From Aquatica leii (lineage: Eukaryota; Arthropoda; Insecta; Coleoptera; Lampyridae): a stretch of DNA of 64,000 nucleotides. Position 1 is the stretch's first letter. The number at the start of each line of letters is the position of its first letter. Location: assembly GCA_035610365.1 (NCBI GenBank), contig CM069432.1, positions 1,488,001-1,552,000 on the forward strand. The letters run 5' to 3'. A program made the translations under genes and the position numbers. Under the pieces are notes generated by a model. It did not search any database and was not told the origin of the DNA. It was given only the letters and a program-made list of their open reading frames with translations. Below, in pieces: positions 47,801 through 59,800 of the stretch.

Positions 47801-50800
47801 CAACCTCTTTCTAAAACAACAAAGGTCGCTGCGACCTTAACGTTGTTTCAGGAGGAGGTTGGAGAACCGGTTGGTGCGAAAGTTGCATTGCTGTTACTGT
47901 AGAAAGTGTCGAATAAGGGTAACGTCCGCACAATTGTTCTTAATAATGCAACAGTTTACTTGCACTACTTTATTCAACGTCACTGTAGTTTGCACATTAC
48001 TAATACTCGTGTACGGATTACCAAGACATTATTTCACGCTCTTTATAACAACGACAGGAATGTTAAAAAAATATAAAGTCTAATAAATAAAAACAAGATT
48101 TAACGCTGTTAGCGACCGGTGTTTGACCTTAGTACAATGTGCACAAGTCACCTTGCAGTCAAACGTATTTTGATTACCGCTAGCAACACTTACAATTGTA
48201 CGAGGTAAATAGCATTTGTAATAACTTTTGTACATTTGATACAATTAAACCGCATCGATATTTATGTATCAGTATTGCGATGAACGTCGTAGAATAAACA
48301 TGGTAGTGTAGTGGTAACTCAATCAAGTTATTTATAATTACCTTCTGCAACAATAACAACTGTCTACAGCGGTCATCTTGAAGTCAATTGCATTTCTAAT
48401 TACCTCCTACAACAATAAAAATTGTGTGCAAAAGTCAGTTTGAAGTCAATTGCATTTCTAACTACCTTCTGCAACAATGCATTTTTAATTACCTCCTGCA
48501 ACAATTACAATTGTGCAGTCGTTACCTTTATTCGACACTTTTAAATGCGAACTTTGTGTGAAACAAATCAATTGCATTTCTAATTACCTCCTGCAACAAT
48601 TACAATGACGTATTTTCCAACCTCCTCCTAAAACAACGTTAAGGTCGCAGCGACTTTCGTTGTTTTAGGAGGAGGTTGGAGAATCGGCAATTACCTACTA
48701 CTCAAGTACAAATAAATGTTGTATTAGCTCAAATAAATACCACACGTTTTTTTTTTGCTAAAATTTAGTTCAAATAATTTACATACCTTTTCTTTCAAAC
48801 ACATACTCCAGTTGTGTAACTGGGCATATGTAATATCTTAAGTTTTAAAGTTACGTCCGAAAATACGAATTCTAATCTAAACATTTTAGCGTTACTAGCA
48901 GATACTGTTGGATTATTAATATGGATGTTATCATATGTATACCCACCTATTTTAATGAGCAAGCCTGTAGTTAAAGAAAAGTTAATAGTTTGGTTATTTC
49001 CAAACGCCGTATTGTATTCAGGTTTTACAATAATACAACTTTTGGAAGAAAGAAGTAGTCTTGCTATTATTTTTATAAAAAAATTTAATGTATTATTTTA
49101 ATAGACATTGGAATTCAATGGGACAATATACATGAATACCCAACAGGAAATGTTAACGATTGCACAATGAGTTCAGTGTTTACCATGTTAATATTTGACA
49201 GTATTTTATATTTACTTATAACGTTGTATTTAGAGACAGTCTGTCCAGGACCTTACGGAATTTCTAAACCATTTTATTTTCCACTGAAAGTAACAAATAC
49301 ATTAATTCATTTGTAGTATATACTCATGAATATTTTAGAACTTCTATCATTCTTTTTTTGCATGGCACAACAATGTTGATTCTGAGCGACATGAATCTAT
49401 AACACATAAAATTCAACAAATTCTTAAACTACCTATTGGAATATCTATAAACAATTTATGCAAAGATTATGAAAATATAAATGCTGTTAATAATGTGTCT
49501 TTCAAAATCTACAAAGGACAAATTACGGGACTTTTAGGTCATCACGGAAGTGGAAAATCTACAATAATATCAATTTTAGCTGGTATATAGACAATGTTTT
49601 ACCTAATTATTATAATGGTACATCTTTAGGCATGGCTGGTGCAAGTCGTGGTAAAGTAGCGATACTTGGACACGATGTTGAATTTGATTTATGTCAAATA
49701 CGTAGATCATTAGGTGTGTGTTTACAAGAAGATAGACTATTCACAGAACTTAGTGTTATTGAACACCTTACATTCTTTGGCATAGTATAACAATGTAAAT
49801 CTCAATCACAAAAAAAGTATTCTTTCTTTATTAAAGATTAAAGGATTGTCTAAGAAGAGTGCTTATAAAGAAGCTTGCTCGTTATTACGGCGTTTTAAGT
49901 TAACCAATAAAAAACCTTCATTAGTATCTCAATTATCAAACGGAATGAAACGAAAATTATCAATTTGTATTGCAATTATCGGCAATCCTAAAGTATGTAA
50001 TTTATAAAAACATTAATAATCATGAAACGTTGTAGGTGTTATTATTGGACGAACCAACTGTTGGACTCGATGAAGAGTCTTCTCGCGTAGTTTGGAATAT
50101 GTTACTATCACTTAGACATTCTAGAGTCATCGTATTTAGTACTCAAAGTATGGAGGAAGCTGATATTTTAGCAGATCAAATTGCCATTTTTAATCAAGGA
50201 AATTTAGTGTGCTATGGTACACCTAGCTACTTAAGAACTGAATACGGTAAGTTTCAAAAACTAACTAAACAATTAATTTTTTTTAATAAACAGATGCTAA
50301 ATATTATCTTGCAATTACATTCAATAAAGTAGAATCCAGTAAAACAAATTACAAAAAAACTATAAAAATTGTAAGTGATAGAATACCACGCGCATCTTTA
50401 TACAGTACTGGTGAAATGTTAACATTTTCATTGCCATCTGATGCACAACTCGGTCTACTAACCTTGTTAGAAACATTGGAAAACTGCAAAGTTGAACTGC
50501 AAATCATTAAGATGAAACTTTTTGTTTCTACAATAGAAGAAATATATATAAAGTTAGTATGTAAATTTATGAAATTTTTCCTCAAACACTAGTATTTTTT
50601 AGAGTGAGCCAAATTCCGTTAAAAACTGAGAGTTTATTTTTAGGTTATTAAACAAAATATGTTAAGTTTATAGTATAACAATTATTTATTTTAGTAGCTG
50701 ACAACGAAGAAAGAAACGTTCTTAGTAAGTTTCTATATACACTTTTAAAATTGTTGTTGGGGGTTTTGCAGAATTGTAGGGTGTTCGTTGTACATAGTTT

Positions 50801-53800
50801 AACTTTATTTGAATTGCTTAATTGCTTACAAATTGATTCGTCTTTCCCGTATTTACAATTACTACCTTATATTCTATTTACATTTTTACATTTTTACTTT
50901 TTTTTATCCCTCCTCTCCTCTTAACTTTTTTCTTCTTCTCCATACTTCTTCCATCCACTCCGCTCCTTTACCGTTTTCTTCTAAGATGTCCTCTACTTTC
51001 ATAACCTCTGCTCTTAACTCTCTGCATTTATCCCTCATGCGGTTAAGGTCTTCTTTTGTAATACTCTTCTCTGCGCTCCTGCCCGTACTTCACTTTTCCT
51101 TCCTTTATCTATTTCCAACATTCTTGCAGTATTTTACAATCTGTTTTTTCCTGCAGTTCTTCCTTGTATTTTATGGCTCTTTTTCCTATCTCTACTCTTA
51201 TTTTTGCTACCTGCTACCTACTCCTCTCTCACAATATACCCAGTTACAATACCCATCTACAGCCTTTTTCCTGTAGCCCTTCTACCTCTCTCCACTCCTT
51301 CTACCCCTATATTTCCGCCCCATACATAACCACACTCTTTATTAACTTTTCGAACAACAGCTTTTTTTTCTATATCCATCTTGAATACCTTTTCCCCTAC
51401 CCCCAACAATTGTCCTATTAACCTGTTTCCTTTCCCCACTCTTTCCTTTATGTGTTTTCCGTCCTTATTATCCTGATTTATCGTGTAACTCAGGTATGTA
51501 AATTCCTTTACTTGTTGCACTTCCTTATCCTTCTATTTCCACTTCTATCTTTTTCTTTTCCCCCCTCCTTTTCTAAATACTATTATTTTTGTTTTCTCCG
51601 TGTTTACTTTTTTTTTATGTATTTTTCTAGCCTTTTTATCATCTCTTTCATTTCATTTTTCTCCTTAGCCACCAACACTATGTCATCCGCATAGCCAACG
51701 CCCTACTACTATCCCTCCTATCTTTTGTCCTCTCATTGTCTCTTCCAGATCCCCCGTATATACTGCAAACAGGCTTGGGCTCAATGGGCATCCTTGCCTC
51801 AACCCTCTCTTTGTAATAAATTTTTCGCTCTCTTCCCCATTTACTTTGGACCCTGCTCCTCTTTTCTTCGTAAATTTCTTCTATTCTTTTTATTAATCTT
51901 CCCCTCCCATCAGGTTCCTAAAATATATCTCTCATTCTTTAATTTGTATTCCCTTTGTCGTTGTTTTTTTCTTTTCTTTCTTTAGGTACTTCCATACATC
52001 TTCTTCCGTTTTTATTCCTTTGATCTGCTCCTCTTGTTTCTTTTTGTTTTCTTCCTTTTTTCTCTTGCATGTTATCTTGTATATTTTTACTGCTTCTTTG
52101 GATTCTTCTTTTTTTTCTCCCTTTTTTTCACTGTCTTAATGCTGTCCTTGCATTTTTCTTTGCTTCCTTGCATTCTCTATCCCACCATTTTTTCCATTCT
52201 GTTTTCTCCTCCTTCCACTTTCTAAATCTGACTCTCTCTGTTGCTTTTATTGTCATCTTTCTTATTTGCTCCACACTCTTTTGTAATCTCTTTCCTACCC
52301 ATACCGTTTTCCTTATTCTCTCTTTATATCTTTTTCTACATTCTTCTGTCCACCTTTTTTTGTTACGTACTCCTCATCTTCTTCTCTCTCTTCTGTTTCT
52401 CTTCCTTCCATTGCCAATTCCAGTGGTTTGTGGTCCTTTTCTCCAGCCTCTTCATATGTCATTACAAAATCTGTTATTGATTCTCCCCTTCCTCCTATGT
52501 ACGTATATTCCCCCATTCTTTCTTATTCTCTGTTTCCATTTCGTGCGGTACCTTTTGATGTAAAAGGTCGTATTTACATTTAAGGAAACGTAAAAGTGAA
52601 ATAGAAGTGTAGTTGTTGGAGAAGATAGTAAGCAAAGGAACGGGAGTTAGTAGTGGTAGTAAGAGGGAAGAAAGAGAGAAAAAGGGTGGGTAACGGAGGA
52701 AGGGTGTAAATGAATAAATAAATTAAGTGAAAAATAAAAAACCGTGGTGGAAAAGTATAAAACTGTGACGAACAAGTGAGATTAAGGCAAATAAACAGTA
52801 TAATCGTGAAGCTCAGTAATAAAAGATAACCTCATACATTAACAGAAATTATTGCATTTAAATTGAAATTAAAGCGAAATTACCACAAGTGGAACGTTTT
52901 AGAACACGAAAAAGTAAGAAAAGAAGGTAAGGAAGAATAAAAAAAAAGAATAAATAAAAGAGAGAGAGAGAAAGAAAACAATAAGATCACCGGACATTAA
53001 AAAGATAACGGACGAAATCAAAGGAAAAACCTCAAGAACAGAAGGAGGAAAGAAAGAAATAGAGGAGTTAAAAGAATTAATGAGGGAAATGATGAAACAG
53101 ATGGAAGAAAATACGCAAGGAATAAGGCAAGAAATCAAAGAAATAAAAAAATAAGAGAAAAGGAAAAGAAGTGAAAAAGTGACAGTAATAAACAAAGAGA
53201 AGAAAAATGAAATGGTTGTGGCGGAAATGAGAAGATGGGAGAAAAAACAGAAAATGATGACGGAGAAGAAAAAATTAAGGAATACAAAGATATATATGTA
53301 ACGATTTGGCATGGGAAGAAAGAAGAGTACAAAGAGAAATAATAAACATAGCGGTGGAAAAAAGAACGGAAGGGAAAAGAGTATGGGTAGGATACAAGAA
53401 ACTGGTGACAAACGGAGGAATATACATATGGAACGACAGGGATAGGGGCCTGAGCAGAGAAAAGGGGAAGACAATAGGTACCCAAAGGGCAAAAAACTAA
53501 AGGGCGAAAGGGGGCGATAAAGGAAAGAAGGTTGACGAAATGGCAAAGAAAAGAAATAATGAGTGATAGAAACGGAAAAAAAAGAAGGAAAAAAGAAAGT
53601 AAGGAAGAAGCACAGGGGCAGGTGAGTGAGCTGAGAGTATTGTTTTGGAAAGGAACGGGAATAAAGAATAAGGAACAGGATTTTTGAAAGTACAAGGAGC
53701 AGAATGTAGGGGGACTACACGAGACATGGATGGAAGAAAAAGAATGGAAGTGGTGGGAAAAAGAGTTGCCGGAGAAATTTTAGTGGGTGATGCAACATGC

Positions 53801-56800
53801 AGAAAGAGAGAAGAGTAAAGGGAAAGGAAAGGGGGGTATAATAACGGGAATTAAAAAAAATGGTTGAGTCAGGAATAGAAAGAGAAAGTGCAACAGAGAA
53901 CAGGAGTTGTAGAAAAGAACATACAGTGGGGAAAAACAAAAATAAAATTAGTGACGGTTTATAGCAGTACAATGAAAGAGACAAGGAAACACATAAAAGA
54001 GATGATAAAAGAGAGAGGAAGGATTGATAATAGTAGGAGAGGACTTTAACGCAAGAATATGGGAAGAGTGGGGAATACAAGAAAAAAAAGAGACTAAAAG
54101 AGAACTGCTGGAAATGTGCAACGAAAAAAGGTGGGAAATAATGAATGGGTGTTCGTTGTAATAAAAGTAAATAAGTTGAAGAACTATAAACTTACATTTA
54201 ATATGAAGGAGAGAAAACTTAACCTTCAATACCTATATTGCCTCGCTTTACAACGTACTCAGCATGTACATACAAGTGATAGTTAACGCGAAGTAAAATA
54301 TTTTTTAACACTCTCTCATATTCCAAGTTAACATTATTTAAATAGGTTATCGTAGTTTAGGGTCAAATAATTAAGTTTTTTTGTGAAGCTGAAGGTTTAT
54401 TTTAATTACTTTTTTAGTAGTAGTATCGTAAAGCTGGTTATGGAGCTCATTTTCCCGCGTTTCTTTAAAACGTTGAATTTCGATTGCGTTCGTGCAAGTT
54501 TGGGTGCGTTCGTGTAATTTTGGTTGCGTTCGTGTAAGTTTGGGTGCGCGCGCAACTTTGTGAATTTGAATTTCGGCTGCGTACGGGTAAGTTCATAATC
54601 GGATGAGATAAATTTGGTGTTTCGGAAAGGGGTGTGAGTTGGCAATCACATTTCTTGCGCTTTTTAAAGTCTTATTTAACGAACTGAGTTGCTTTGACTC
54701 CATTTCAAGTTGACAATATTGTTCAACATATTCGGCTTGTTTCCACAATATTGTATGATACATATTAAACATGTAATAACGTATTGTTTTTAGATACTTT
54801 TGCAGAAAAACTCACAGGATACGAAAAAACATTTTCGCAATTCACCATTTTGTTTAAAAAACGATTTTGGATAGAGAAACGGAATTGGAGTATGAATTTA
54901 TTTGAGGTAATATACATTTTATATAGTACAGTGCACGCACGCTGCTTATTGGAATCACGGATAATTTTATCAGTCGGGTAAGGTCGCCACTTTATTAAAG
55001 AACGAATCACAATTTCGGTTATCAATTTTCTTCTCAAGTTTGCTTCTATACATAAACAATAATCTATTGAATCAATTTTTTAGCTGAATTTTTACAGTAC
55101 GCCTGTTTAGAGTAAAAAATGTGCCCTAAAAATAGTTGTTTTGCATATTAGCTTTATTTTTGCAGTGTTCTTTATTCAAGCATTTTGAAAGCATGTGGGT
55201 TCTTAGAATAACAATTTCATTTAACTACGTCTTATGTGAAAACGTTATTTTGTATTTATTTTTATTGTGTCAGCAAATTACTGAGAAGAAATGTGTAGTT
55301 TCTAGAACAGTGAATTAAACATCATAACGTTGTTTTTGATTTCTTTTCATTAACGGTGTGAAATAAATTATTTAATGCTACAGGTCCGTAATTATCGATT
55401 TATTTGACTCAACATTTTATAAACACTTCTCTGATTGTACTGATGCTATGATTTCACCTGTAAATTAACAACCTGTTAATCAGATATACATTTTGTATGT
55501 ATTTACTGATTTCTAACCAATAAATCTGTATCCGTTTTTTTTCTGAATTTCGGATATTGTTATCATTTGGTTATTGTTATCAAAAACTCAACGTGATTCT
55601 ATTAAGCGGCGTGCACTTATATACCTCTATTTATTTTAAATCGCATACCGTAGATATTTTTTATGGTTGTACTAACAACGTTAACTCTGTATACTTTTAA
55701 TGAATATAACTCGTACTCAAACGATAATACAGAAACAAAAACTAATAAAAATCCGAGATTGTACTACAGTGCCAGCAACGAGACAATGAAATTTGCAAAC
55801 ACATATAAAAATTTAGCACAAGAATATACAGAAGATATTCAGATGGTACCAAACGTACATGCGGGTAAGTTTTTTACTCAACTATGTTTAGTTTAGTTTA
55901 CTTTACCTATTTACTACTGTAAAAATACTTTAAACCGATATATGTATCATTTTTAAATGCATTTAAGAATTCTACAGCCACATAAAGTGACTTACAACAC
56001 TCGTATACCTATAAATTTAAAGACGTTTAAAACATGAATGTTGTTGATGTGTTCATTTTTATGTTTTTTTTACAGGGGTTAACATATTTATAAAGTATAG
56101 TCATCTACGTTTTATTACTCTAAAACATATATTAAATAGGTATTTCTATATGTTTAGGCTACAATTGTAACGTGACGTCGCGACTTTCACTACAAGATTT
56201 TTATATGCAGATTTAACGTGCGAAAAGGCTCGCGCTGTAGCCCGATAGTGATTGATAATAGTGATTGATCGGTAGAATGTGTATGACGTATTTTAAATAA
56301 AACGGTATATTTGTCGCACGGAATTTTTGAAAGATAAAAAAACAATTTAACAACAAAAAGAACGGACTTTAAAGTATTTGAGTTTGATTTATTAATATTT
56401 ATAAAATAATGCTTTATGCAGCTGTGAGTTTCATCAAAACCTAACCATTTTACATACATTTTAGCACCTTTCTTTTGTAAAACTTTTTCAATCAAGTATG
56501 CATCCGGATGCTTAACTGTTTGCAATTCTATTTCTTAAAATCCTCCTAAAATATCGTCTTTTTTCATATCTTTTGACAAACAACAATCCCCCATATTGTG
56601 ATGTAACCCACTCGCGTATGAAATTTAAAACCCGCAAACAAAAGCAGCGACATTTCGCTGTGGCTGTGATCGTCAAGCTAACCCCCCCTTCCTACGTTGT
56701 ATTAAGTTCATTATACAATGCTTACTCTCGATATGTGGGAAAGCTGTAGTAGGTTAAATAAAACACACAATAAAAAAATTAAGCGTGATTTTTATTTGAA

Positions 56801-59800
56801 TTTAACTCGTTAAACTTTTAACCGAAATTTTGCCTGTTCGGTGGGACCCGCCGCAGGAGGGGAAGAGCAGAGCGAAGAAACCCCTCCAATCCTTTAACTG
56901 AGTGTTAATACAAACAAACTATATAATTTGGATATACAAAACAACAACTGTTATAAAGGATCAGCTAATATATTAAATAATAATGTGTAAAAAAAGTTAC
57001 TCGTATTTTAAGTACTTTTAGCAAGTATGGCAACACGGTGAAACTAATAAAGACTTGGCAACAAAGCAATGTAAATTACAAAGTAAGGTTAACTAGCCAG
57101 TAGTGTTTTGCACGTGACTATTATGGAAGCTTTACTAATAAACTAACTTATTTTGAAAAGATTATGTTTCAAGATACACAATAAAAAGAAGTAAAATTAG
57201 GAATTAATAAAAGCCAACCGCATAAATGCTTCGGCTAGCTACCGTCAACTCGCTCGCCAACGAAAGGTTCTTATCTTAATGATTGTGGATGGATTGATTT
57301 TTGTTTCTGGTGCTGAATGGATCTGCTCGTTAATCTTCTGGAGCAACAGTTCATATCGTAATTTTGATTTGTCTTCTTTTACTTCTTGGTTAATTAATTG
57401 GATAGTTTGGTCCAGTTCTTAAATTCAAATGGATTGTTTCTTTCGGCGTAGTGATTGCTCAGCGTCGTCTTTGTGTTCCTCTACCTTTGTAATCGTTTGT
57501 TGAATTGGTGGAGCTCTTGAACATTTCTCCAAGTAGGTTTTTGCTTCTTCATATTTTTCTTGGATTTGATTGATATACTTAGTTTCAAAATATGAATGCT
57601 GTGGGATGTCGAATCTTTTTATTTCGGAATGATTCTTCTTAACTTGATTCCATAATTTTTCTAATGTTGCTTGGCGACTGGATATGTAGACGTCAGTTTT
57701 TCTGTACTGGGAGTCTTTTTTGGCATTGTTGAGAAGCTGGATAATTCTTTTTCCCAAATCTTCTTGTTGGCGGGCTAGGTCCTTTATTTCGTCCATGTTG
57801 GTGGTCATCTTGATGACTTACTTGGTTTGATAAGCTTGTTTTTCCTTGACTGGAAGATCCCTGGACGTTTGTAAATATTGTATAAAAACTCGACTGTGAA
57901 ATACAAAGTTGGCATTTTACGTGATTACAATTTTAAATGTAGGTTACTATATTGTAACATATTCTTAGTAATGTGCTGATATAGCGGAAGTCTAAATATA
58001 GCGTAACAACTTACGTTTGCAAATGGATTGTTTTACAATGTGGAGTAATTATTAGTATGTTTACAAATTATTAAGTTTTAAATAAATGTTTTAACACAGA
58101 TTAATTTTGAATATTTTTGTTCAAGTTTAAACAATTACGATTAACATGCGACGAATAAATTACATTTTGGTCAAATCAAAATAACAGTAGCAAATTAAGA
58201 TAACAAGTAATTATGTACGTTGCTCATTTTATTGTAACCTTTTTCAGATAAATGAAATTACGTCAATATAAAAGTTAGAATGTCGTGAGATTAAATAAAA
58301 TGTTTTGATAAGCAGGTACGATAACAGGTTCAAATCCCGACACATAAACACATGCACGTACATCATTATATTAAACTGAAGAAAAGTTAGTTAACCGACG
58401 GCCTATCGGTGGGTACTGAAGTCCTGGAATACGAATGCAATTTAGTTATTAGTTGATTGGTCGGGACAAACAAACAAGGGCCAAAAATACACATATGATA
58501 CACAAATATCAAACAAATGTTATACAATGTAGAGCCCATTATCATAGAAGCAACCTACCGCGACTTTAATACATATATCGAACAAGGCACTTGTCTATAT
58601 CATAGATTCAAGACATGTTACTTTACAAAAAAAAGCACAGGGTCCTCATCGTATCAGAACTACCTGCAGCCACATGTTGTATGCCCCTCACGGTAAATAA
58701 AAAAGTAGGTTTTCATTTACAAGGCAGTTCACACAACGGTCTTTGCACTGGCTATCGTACATATGGTTATTTCCCTCTATGAACGTCTGAATATCATAGA
58801 ATAAAACAAGTCCAACGTCTAGCAGTTTGAGCAACTTATAAAACTCACAAGCAATGATCAAACAAAAGTAAGTTAAAACAAAACGTTCCGTCATTAGTCT
58901 ACACGACCCGAGCAAGTTTACAGTTAAGGAACAAATAAAATTTCAATTGTAAAATTAAATTGGTTTGTTTAAACATAATTTTTAAAAGAAAACATAAATT
59001 GGCACAGAGAAAAACAAAGGAAATATAACAAAAGAAGTAACGGGAGCATAAAATGGCTACCCACGGTATCATTTCAAACAAAGGAAGCAAGTGTAAAAAC
59101 TACCCTGGTTTTCGTTTAAAGCACAAATACAAAAACAGACAGACTTACATAGATTAAAATTATTCTACATACATACCTAGCAACAATTTTTCAGGGTAAA
59201 ACGCGTATTGTTATTCACCCTTAAGAATGCGACCGCTTCCTGGCGTCGTACTTTTAAAGTTTTTCGCCCTTATAAGAAATGCATGCGCGTTTTCGGATTC
59301 TTAGTTTTCGTTTTTTTTTGCTAGATGACGCCTGTGTAACATTTTGATTTTTCAACTTGTTTATAATTTCTTCTATTTCTTGTTTTTGTGGTGCTTTTAT
59401 CTTTATATTGTCCTCCTCAATTTCATCTTGGGATTCTTCTTCTTGTTGTGTTTCTTCTTTTTTTGTTTTTTCAAGTAGATAATTTTCCCATGTCTTCCTG
59501 TCTTTATTTGCGGTTATTATTATTCCTTATTTCACCCATTATTTTGTTGATGTACTCACGTTTCCTTTCTATCATTAATTTTGCGTCTTTTTTTCTTATT
59601 CTCTTGTAATTCTCGTAATGCTCTTGCTTGCAGGTTCCTATCCATTTTATTCTTGCTTTTCTCTTTCTGATTATTATCTTTTCGCATTCTTCATCAAACC
59701 ATCCGTTTCTATTTTTAACTCGTTTTGTCCCAATTATCTTTTCTGCCGATTTTATGATAATTGTTTTAATTGTATTCTACTCTTCTTCTATACTTTCTTT

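Larger units (their letters stand above)
47777..48702. mobile_element. Foldback-type DNA element (926 bp) with nested palindromes
   Basis: The ends agtagtaggta[at]ttgccgat are inverted repeats of each other, and the similarity extends about 90 bases inward. Flanking CAAGTA copies at 47771-47776 and 48703-48708 form a 6-bp target duplication. Each terminal repeat itself contains a ~62-bp palindrome. Further in, gtgtcgaataagggtaacg (about 47906) pairs with its reverse near 48520-48538. The centre holds about five direct copies of a ~35-bp unit. No ORF for a transposase. Confidence 0.85.
50793..54146 (-). mobile_element. APE-type LINE with a twin-priming inversion and 14-bp target duplication
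   Basis: The 3' part (52543 to 50793, read on -) holds the end of the endonuclease and the RT. The 5' part (about 52568 to 54146) is inverted and reads on +. The original join would be at the '...EIMNG' end (54146) with '[15 protein letters not shown]' (52543-52480). The whole is flanked by gggtgttcgttgta at 50779-50792 and 54147-54160. That layout is the signature of twin priming during target-primed reverse transcription. Both parts are full of stops. It lies in a gene B intron. Clade uncertain (R1/I-like side of the LINE tree). Confidence 0.85.

Noticed and set aside
47801..48680. CRISPR-like array (palindromic repeats)
   Set aside because: There are only two palindromes, in inverted orientation, at the ends of an element with target duplication, in a eukaryotic intron.
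50809..52563. Series of long + strand ORFs rich in F, L and S (apparent membrane proteins)
   Set aside because: They are the pyrimidine-rich complement of a purine-rich LINE RT on the minus strand. The minus frames contain RT motifs and the + frames contain none.
52899..54229. Minus-strand ORFs of 93-215 codons rich in F, L and S
   Set aside because: They are the complement of the inverted LINE 5' part, whose + frames hold coiled-coil and endonuclease motifs.
58328..58343. tRNA or SINE B-box on + (ggttcaaatcccgaca)
   Set aside because: No A-box upstream. The position next to a gag-like ORF on the other strand makes a retrotransposon primer-binding site more likely.
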